Assembly: GCF_022761015.1 (NCBI RefSeq)
Contig: NZ_JAKWJQ010000001.1
Location: forward strand, 62,001 to 126,000
Direction: 5' to 3'
DNA from: Humibacter sp. RRB41
GTDB taxonomy: Bacteria > Actinomycetota > Actinomycetes > Actinomycetales > Microbacteriaceae
DNA length: 64,000 nucleotides
The notes under the pieces are model-generated. The model was not told the DNA's origin. It saw only the letters and a program-made list of their open reading frames with translations, and made no database searches. This document shows, one piece after another, positions 59,294-64,000 of this stretch (within the stretch, counting starts at the first letter, position 1; each line of letters begins with the position of its first letter). Made by a program: the position numbers and the translations under genes.

Positions 59294-60349
59294 ATGCCAG
59301 AGACGATGCGCGCGGTCGTATACGGCCGGGTCGGCGAGAGGCCTCGGGTGACCGCGGTGCAGATTCCCACGTGCCCGGACGACGGCGCACTCGTTCGCGT
59401 CGCGGCGACCGGCGTGTGCCGGTCCGACTGGCACGCGTGGCGTGGTCACGACCCCGTGCCGCTGCCGATCGTCCCCGGCCACGAATTCGCAGGCGTGGTC
59501 GAGCGGGTCGGCCACGACGTCACGGGCTTCGCTCCTGGCGACCGCGTCACGGCCCCGTTCGTGAACGGCTGCGGCCGGTGCGAGTGGTGCCTCCGCGGCG
59601 ACGCGCAGGTCTGCCCGGATCAGACGCAGCCCGGCTTCACCCGAGACGGCTCGTTCGCCGAATTCGTCGTGGTCGCTGCCGCCGACATCAATCTCGTGGC
59701 GCTTCCAAATGCCGTCGGCTTCGACGCCGCCGCCGCTCTCGGCTGCCGCTTCGCCACGGCGTTCCGCGCGGTCACCGTGCACGGACGGGTGGCCGCCGGT
59801 GACGAAGTCGCCGTCTTCGGTTGTGGCGGAGTCGGTCTTTCCACCGTGATGATCGCCTCGGCGCTCGGTGCCAACGTCACCGCCGTCGACGTGTCGGATG
59901 CCGCACTCGGCCGGGCCACCGCACTCGGCGCGACCCACACCATCCGCGCGACGGACTCCGGTCCCGCACTCGAGCGAGCCGTCACCGAGGTGACAGGCGG
60001 GGGCGCCCACGTGAGCGTCGACGCCTTGGGATCGGCGGGCACCGCGGCGTCCGCTGTTCGGAGCCTGCGCCGCCGAGGCATCCACGTGCAGGTCGGTCTG
60101 ATGCTCGGTGACGCGGCCGCCGCTCCGCTGCCGTGGGACCGCGTCGTCGCCTGGGAGCTCACCGTGTCCGGCTCCCACGGCATGAGCGCGCGCGATTATC
60201 CGGCCATGCTGGCGATGATCGCCGACGGCCGTATCGACCCGGCCGGTTTGATCGGCGAGATCACCGATCTCGGTGGTGCCATCGACGCACTCGTGGCGAT
60301 GGATGCCCCGCAACCGTCGTCCGCCGGCATCGTCATCGCGCGGCCATAG
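59294..60349 (+). CDS. Zinc-dependent alcohol dehydrogenase
   Basis: Predicted 351-residue MDR dehydrogenase. Catalytic zinc region ATGVCRSDWHAWRGHDP and GHEFAGVV; structural zinc site CGRCEWCLRGDAQVC; nucleotide motif VAVFGCGGVGLSTVMIA. Oxidises an alcohol or reduces an aldehyde with NAD(P); substrate unknown. The start is ATG 59294, or ATG 59306. Possibly co-transcribed with the TetR gene. Confidence 0.9.
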   Translation: MPETMRAVVYGRVGERPRVTAVQIPTCPDDGALVRVAATGVCRSDWHAWRGHDPVPLPIVPGHEFAGVVERVGHDVTGFAPGDRVTAPFVNGCGRCEWCLRGDAQVCPDQTQPGFTRDGSFAEFVVVAAADINLVALPNAVGFDAAAALGCRFATAFRAVTVHGRVAAGDEVAVFGCGGVGLSTVMIASALGANVTAVDVSDAALGRATALGATHTIRATDSGPALERAVTEVTGGGAHVSVDALGSAGTAASAVRSLRRRGIHVQVGLMLGDAAAAPLPWDRVVAWELTVSGSHGMSARDYPAMLAMIADGRIDPAGLIGEITDLGGAIDALVAMDAPQPSSAGIVIARP

Positions 60350-60399
60350 CAACGACCCCACATCCGTCAATTCGCAGCAGCCCGACACAGGCAAATGAC

Positions 60400-60427
60400 G
60401 AAGACCCCCAGTTTCCCGGGGGTCTTC
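60400..60427. terminator. Rho-independent-like terminator of tRNA-Leu
   Basis: GAAGACCCCC (60400-60409) pairs with GGGGGTCTTC (60418-60427) around an 8-base loop, and the flanks extend the pairing. It lies just downstream of the minus-strand tRNA and between converging units. Confidence 0.75.
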
Positions 60428-60432
60428 ATCAC

Positions 60433-60519
60433 TGGTGCGCGAGGGGGGAGTTGAACCCCCACGCCCTCACGGGCACACGGACCTGAACCGTGCGCGTCTG
60501 CCTATTCCGCCACTCGCGC
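60433..60519 (-). tRNA. tRNA-Leu, anticodon CAG
   Basis: The minus strand gives an 87-base tRNA beginning GCGCGAGTGGCGG and ending CTCGCGCACCA, with the 7-base acceptor stem fully paired and CCA encoded. The anticodon loop reads TTCAGGT (CAG), reading CUG. A long variable arm with a GTGCCCGTGAGGGCG-like stem is as expected for leucine tRNAs. Confidence 0.95.
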
Positions 60520-60806
60520 ATGCCGGTACGTCTCCGTACCAACCCAGCGAGATTAGCATGCAGCAGCTGGGTACGCCATTTGGGTCGTCGCCTCTCATGG
60601 CACCATGCCTCACCCGCTTCACCTCGTGCAGCGTATTGAGTTTCGGAGTTCTTCCCCGACACGCCGCTCACGGCTCATGACACGCCGTCCCCAACGACGT
60701 TTCTCCGAAATCCAGCACGCCCATCGCCACCCCACCGCCGCTCACGGGCTCCTTCTCACGGTGTGCGGCTAACATTCACATAGTCGTCGGGCAGATCGGG
60801 AGACCT

Positions 60807-61550
60807 GTGGGCATTCTGGACAACTTCGAGAAAGGCCTCGAGCGTGCTGTCAACGGTGCCTTCGCGAAGACGTTCCGGTCAGGGTTGCAGCCGGTCGAAC
60901 TGACCAGCGCTCTCCGCCGCGAACTCGACACGAAGGCCGCCGTTGTGACACGCGACCGCATTCTCGCGCCCAATGACTTCACCCTGCTGCTGGCGCCCAA
61001 CGACTACAAGCGCATGCACGCCATGGGCCCGGCGCTCACCGACGAGCTGACCGACTTCGTGCAGCGGCACGCGAGCGCACAGCATTACCAGTTCGCGGGA
61101 GGCATCTCGATCAGCATGCGACCTGACGACTCGCTGAGCACGGGCATCCTGCACGTGGAGTCTCAGAACGTGAAGGGCAACGTCGCCTGGGTTCCGGTGC
61201 TCGACATCGGCGGCAAGCGCTACCCGCTGAAGCACTCGCGCACGGTCGTCGGCCGCGGCAGCGAGGCCGACATCACGGTGGATGACACCGGCACGTCGCG
61301 CAAGCACATCGAGATCGCCTGGGACGGCTCGCACGCCCAGGTGCGCGATCTCGGCTCCACGAACGGGTCACAGCTCAACGGGAATCCGGTCAAGAAAGCG
61401 GTACTCGAGCCCGATTCGGTCATCACCATCGGACGCACCCGTATCGTGTTCCGTGTGCTGCCACAGGCATCCGCCGCCGTGCCCTCCCGCCGCGAGCCGG
61501 ACGACGTCACCCGACGGCACGACATCGACGGGTTCTGGGACAGGTCATGA
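60807..61550 (+). CDS. fhaA: FhaA-like protein (DUF3662 and FHA domains)
   Basis: Predicted 247-residue phosphothreonine-reading protein. The N-terminal DUF3662 domain (MGILDNFEKGLERAVNGAFA; ADITVDDTG follows later) is joined to a C-terminal FHA domain with VVGRGSEADI, SRKHIEI and STNGSQLNG. FhaA is a substrate and partner of PknB and controls peptidoglycan synthesis through MurJ. GTG start with GGGAG upstream. Mycobacterial FhaA is about twice as long because of a linker missing here. Confidence 0.93.
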   Translation: MGILDNFEKGLERAVNGAFAKTFRSGLQPVELTSALRRELDTKAAVVTRDRILAPNDFTLLLAPNDYKRMHAMGPALTDELTDFVQRHASAQHYQFAGGISISMRPDDSLSTGILHVESQNVKGNVAWVPVLDIGGKRYPLKHSRTVVGRGSEADITVDDTGTSRKHIEIAWDGSHAQVRDLGSTNGSQLNGNPVKKAVLEPDSVITIGRTRIVFRVLPQASAAVPSRREPDDVTRRHDIDGFWDRS

Positions 61551-62215
61551 CGGTCAGCACCCTCACCCTCCTCGTTCTGCGCATCGGCTTTCTGCTGCTG
61601 ATGTGGGTCTTCGTGTTCGCGATCGTCTACGCACTCCGCAGCGACCTGTTCGGACAGCGCGTTCGCAAGCTCCAATCGGATGCCTCCGCCGGCCCGTTCA
61701 CGAACGTCCCGTCCTCGGCGCCTGCGGCCGCCGCCCGGCCGCAGGCGTCACCGACGGCGCCGACCGGCGCGTTGTCGACCGGAGACTCCCCGCTCGCCGG
61801 CCTCGCCAGGCCGATGACCGGGCAGATCACGCAGCCGTCTACTGGGTCGGGCACCTCGGGCGTGCGAGCGCAAGCGGGCTTTCCCACCGGGTCCCTCCCG
61901 AACCGTCCGATGGCGACGGTCCTCACCGCGAGCAAGCTCGTGATCACCTCCGGGCCACGGCGTGGCACCGAGGTGACGCTCGGCAACGAGCCGATCACCA
62001 TAGGGCGCTCCGGCGAGTCCGGCCTGGTGATCCGCGACGACTACACCTCGACCCACCACGCACGCCTCATGCTGTGGAACAACGAGTGGATGATCCAAGA
62101 CCTCGACTCCACCAACGGCACGTTCCTCGACGGTCAGAGGGTGACCGTCCCCACCCAGGTTCCGCTCGACGCTCCCATCAAGATCGGCACGACGACCTTC
62201 GAGCTGCGGCGGTAG
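61547..62215 (+). CDS. fhaB: FhaB-like FHA domain protein (FipA)
   Basis: Predicted 222-residue membrane-anchored FHA protein. One helix at residues 5-28 (LTLLVLRIGFLLLMWVFVF), an Ala/Pro-rich linker, and a C-terminal FHA domain with ITIGRSGESGLV, STHHARL and STNGTFLDG. It takes part in cell division with FtsZ and FtsQ under PknA/PknB phosphorylation. The ATG overlaps the fhaA stop (ATGA). Confidence 0.94.
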   Translation: MTVSTLTLLVLRIGFLLLMWVFVFAIVYALRSDLFGQRVRKLQSDASAGPFTNVPSSAPAAAARPQASPTAPTGALSTGDSPLAGLARPMTGQITQPSTGSGTSGVRAQAGFPTGSLPNRPMATVLTASKLVITSGPRRGTEVTLGNEPITIGRSGESGLVIRDDYTSTHHARLMLWNNEWMIQDLDSTNGTFLDGQRVTVPTQVPLDAPIKIGTTTFELRR

Positions 62216-62218
62216 TCC

Positions 62219-63463
62219 ATGGCGACGTCGATCAGGGCCGTGGCGGTCTCCCATGTGGGAAAGGTGCGCTCGAACAACCAGGACTCCGGGTACGCGGGAG
62301 CTTCGCTGTTCCTCGTCGCCGACGGCATGGGCGGGCACGCGGGCGGTGACGTCGCATCAGCGATCGCCACGAACCGCATCAAGGAGATCGACCACGACTA
62401 TCCGACGGCCGAAGACGCGCAGGTCGCTCTGCAGTCGGCGTTGCTCGCGGCCAACGGACTGCTCGCCGAGACGGTGTTCGAGCATCCGGAGCTCACGGGC
62501 ATGGGCACGACCGTCAGCGCGATCATCCGCGTCGACGACAAGCTCGCGCTCGCGCACATCGGCGACTCGCGCATCTACCTGCTGCGCGACGGCGAGCTGA
62601 AACAGGTCACCGTCGACCACACGTTCGTGCAGCGCCTCGTCGACACCGGCCGCATCACAGAGGAGGAGGCGCTCACGCACCCGCGTCGGTCGGTGCTGAT
62701 GCGCGTGCTCGGCGACGTCGATTCCTCGCCCGAGATCGACACCTGGACCGTCGACACCCTGCCCGGCGACCGCTGGCTGCTGTGCTCGGACGGGCTCAGC
62801 GGTGTGGTGAAGCGGGAGGTCATCGCTGCCATCCTGAGCAACGTCGAGTCGCCCAAGGTGGCGGCGGAACGCCTCGTCAGAGCCAGTCTCGACGCAGGTG
62901 CTCCCGACAACGTGACCGCAGTGATCGTCGACGTCACGACAGCGGAGGAAGAGGCGCGAGAACCCGTCACGGTGGGTTCAGCGTCCGCTCCCGTGCACTT
63001 CGAGCGGGAACCCAGCACACACACCAGAGCGCTTCGTCTTCCGGCTCTGCGGCTGCATCCGGCGCGACCGGCGACCGGCCCGACCCACTTCGAGCCTCAG
63101 ACCGACGACTACCTCGACGAGCTCATCGAAGAGGATCAGCGGCGAGCGCGCCGCCGCAGGCTCACCTGGCTGCTCAGCGGCGTCCTGCTGGTGGTCGCCA
63201 TCGCACTCGCCGTGCTGCTCGGGTATCAGTGGACCCAGTCCAGATACTTCATCGGCGAGTCCTCCGGCAAGGTCGCCATCTTCCAGGGCGTGCAGCAGAA
63301 TCTCGGACCCATTTCGCTTTCGCACGTCTACAAGGAGACCGCAGTCGACGTCGACAACCTGAGCCCGTACGAGCAACAGCAGGTCGAAGACACCATCAAC
63401 GCGTCGTCGCTCGACGACGCAAGGCGCATCGTGGAGCAGCTTTCGAATGACAGCTCCAACTAG
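62219..63463 (+). CDS. pstP: Ser/Thr protein phosphatase PstP (PP2C family)
   Basis: Predicted 414-residue phosphatase that reverses PknA/PknB phosphorylation. PP2C motifs: NNQDSGYAG, LVADGMGGHAGGD, GMGTTVSAI, AHIGDSRIYLLRDG, CSDGLSGVV and PDNVTAVIVDV. A helix at about residues 315-338 (LTWLLSGVLLVVAIALAVLLG) is followed by an extracellular C-terminal segment. Starts 3 bases after fhaB. Full length. Confidence 0.96.
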   Translation: MATSIRAVAVSHVGKVRSNNQDSGYAGASLFLVADGMGGHAGGDVASAIATNRIKEIDHDYPTAEDAQVALQSALLAANGLLAETVFEHPELTGMGTTVSAIIRVDDKLALAHIGDSRIYLLRDGELKQVTVDHTFVQRLVDTGRITEEEALTHPRRSVLMRVLGDVDSSPEIDTWTVDTLPGDRWLLCSDGLSGVVKREVIAAILSNVESPKVAAERLVRASLDAGAPDNVTAVIVDVTTAEEEAREPVTVGSASAPVHFEREPSTHTRALRLPALRLHPARPATGPTHFEPQTDDYLDELIEEDQRRARRRRLTWLLSGVLLVVAIALAVLLGYQWTQSRYFIGESSGKVAIFQGVQQNLGPISLSHVYKETAVDVDNLSPYEQQQVEDTINASSLDDARRIVEQLSNDSSN

Positions 63464-64000
63464 CTCGACCACGGCCGTGTCATCGCGGCCGGGAGCGGCA
63501 ACGGCACCGCTGCGTCGCATCCGCCTGCCCAAGAAGCTGCGCAATCTCGAGCTTGGCCTGCTCATCTTCGCGTGCGCCATCAACGCCATCGCCGTTGTGC
63601 TCGTCGAGTTGGGTGCGCTCGGCCACCTCGACTTCACCCTGGTGTTTCTGGGTGCAGGCCTCTCGGTGCTCGTGTTCGCCATGCACATCGTCATGAGGTA
63701 TCTGGCTCCGGATGCCGATCCCTTCGTGCTCCCGATCGCCACCGTGCTCAACGGCATCGGTATCGCCGAGATCTACCGCATCGACATCGCCAACCACGAC
63801 TCCGGCTGGGAATCGGCCGCCGTACGCCAGATCGTCTGGACCGCGATCGCGGTCCTCTGCGCCATCGCCGTCATCGTGTTCATCCGCAACCACCGGGTGC
63901 TCCAGCGCTACACCTACGTGTTCGGATTCAGTGCCCTCGTACTGCTCCTCTTGCCGATGCTGCCGGTCATCGGCAAGAACATCAACGGCGCACGCGTGTG
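63447..64000 (+). CDS. rodA: FtsW/RodA/SpoVE family glycosyltransferase (5' part, cut by window end)
   Basis: The first about 184 residues are seen. After a Ser/Thr/Ala-rich cytoplasmic start (MTAPTSSTTAVSSRP), membrane helices follow (NLELGLLIFACAINAIAVVLV). GIGIAEIYRID and LLPMLPVIGKNINGARVW are SEDS-family signatures. SEDS proteins polymerise lipid II into peptidoglycan. The ATG overlaps pstP by 17 bases. The order fhaA-fhaB-pstP-rodA predicts pbpA, pknA and pknB beyond the window. Confidence 0.95.
   Translation, partial: MTAPTSSTTAVSSRPGAATAPLRRIRLPKKLRNLELGLLIFACAINAIAVVLVELGALGHLDFTLVFLGAGLSVLVFAMHIVMRYLAPDADPFVLPIATVLNGIGIAEIYRIDIANHDSGWESAAVRQIVWTAIAVLCAIAVIVFIRNHRVLQRYTYVFGFSALVLLLLPMLPVIGKNINGARV

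Overview
The window is GC-rich DNA from an actinobacterium, most likely a Microbacteriaceae member (taxon inferred). The support is NucS mismatch endonuclease, Lsr2, the fhaA-fhaB-pstP-rodA cell-division cluster, densely packed genes with ATGA/GTGA stop-start overlaps, and several genes with a TANNNT -10 box 6-7 nt before the start codon and no Shine-Dalgarno (leaderless mRNA).

Layout. 1-5.0 kb: MATE exporter, LacI regulator, MFS permease, nucS. 5.1-6.4 kb: lsr2 and a HAD phosphatase. 6.4-9.1 kb: a tightly overlapping three-gene operon (type III polyketide synthase, ICMT-type methyltransferase, FAD oxygenase) that resembles the srsABC phenolic-lipid operon. 9.2-13.8 kb: VOC protein/WYL regulator pair, universal stress protein, two fluoride-channel subunits (crcB), TetR/DUF308 pair, EthD protein. 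13.8-41.3 kb: a catabolic island, described below. 41.4-60.4 kb: ABC ATPase, three DHA2-type drug exporters with TetR regulators, an aminotransferase, an EEP nuclease, DinB protein, glpK, a secreted HNH lipoprotein, glycyl-tRNA synthetase, two zinc alcohol dehydrogenases. 60.4-64 kb: tRNA-Leu(CAG), then fhaA-fhaB-pstP-rodA, cut by the window end.

The island (about 27 kb) is the main discovery. A GntR repressor faces an operon whose genes match, by family and order of reaction, the D-apionate pathway: apnL (apionolactone to apionate), apnO (to 3-oxo-isoapionate), oiaC (decarboxylation to L-erythrulose), then lerK, lerI and derI (to D-erythrose 4-phosphate). About 11 kb downstream, a second operon carries a GH127 glycosidase, a RuBisCO-like protein and a DUF1537 kinase (oiaK). 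This is the alternative phosphorylating branch from the same intermediate. A GlcD-GlcF fusion oxidase nearby could oxidise the glycolate that one version of this branch releases. Between and around them lie intracellular GH78 (rhamnosidase), GH127 and GH2 enzymes, a sugar ABC importer, a SorC regulator, an aldo/keto reductase and an extended SDR. The whole looks like a system for importing and dismantling apiose-containing plant oligosaccharides (rhamnogalacturonan II side chains or apiosylated glycosides). The unusual points are the presence of both branches in one locus, the lack of an obvious canonical apiose dehydrogenase, a decayed SDR tail inside the operon, and a shared AATTC-centred sequence in the promoters of the dispersed units.

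Gene functions are read from conserved motifs and context only; no database search was possible. The whole window also shows strong enrichment of the heptamer GGATGCC/GGCATCC in every reading frame.
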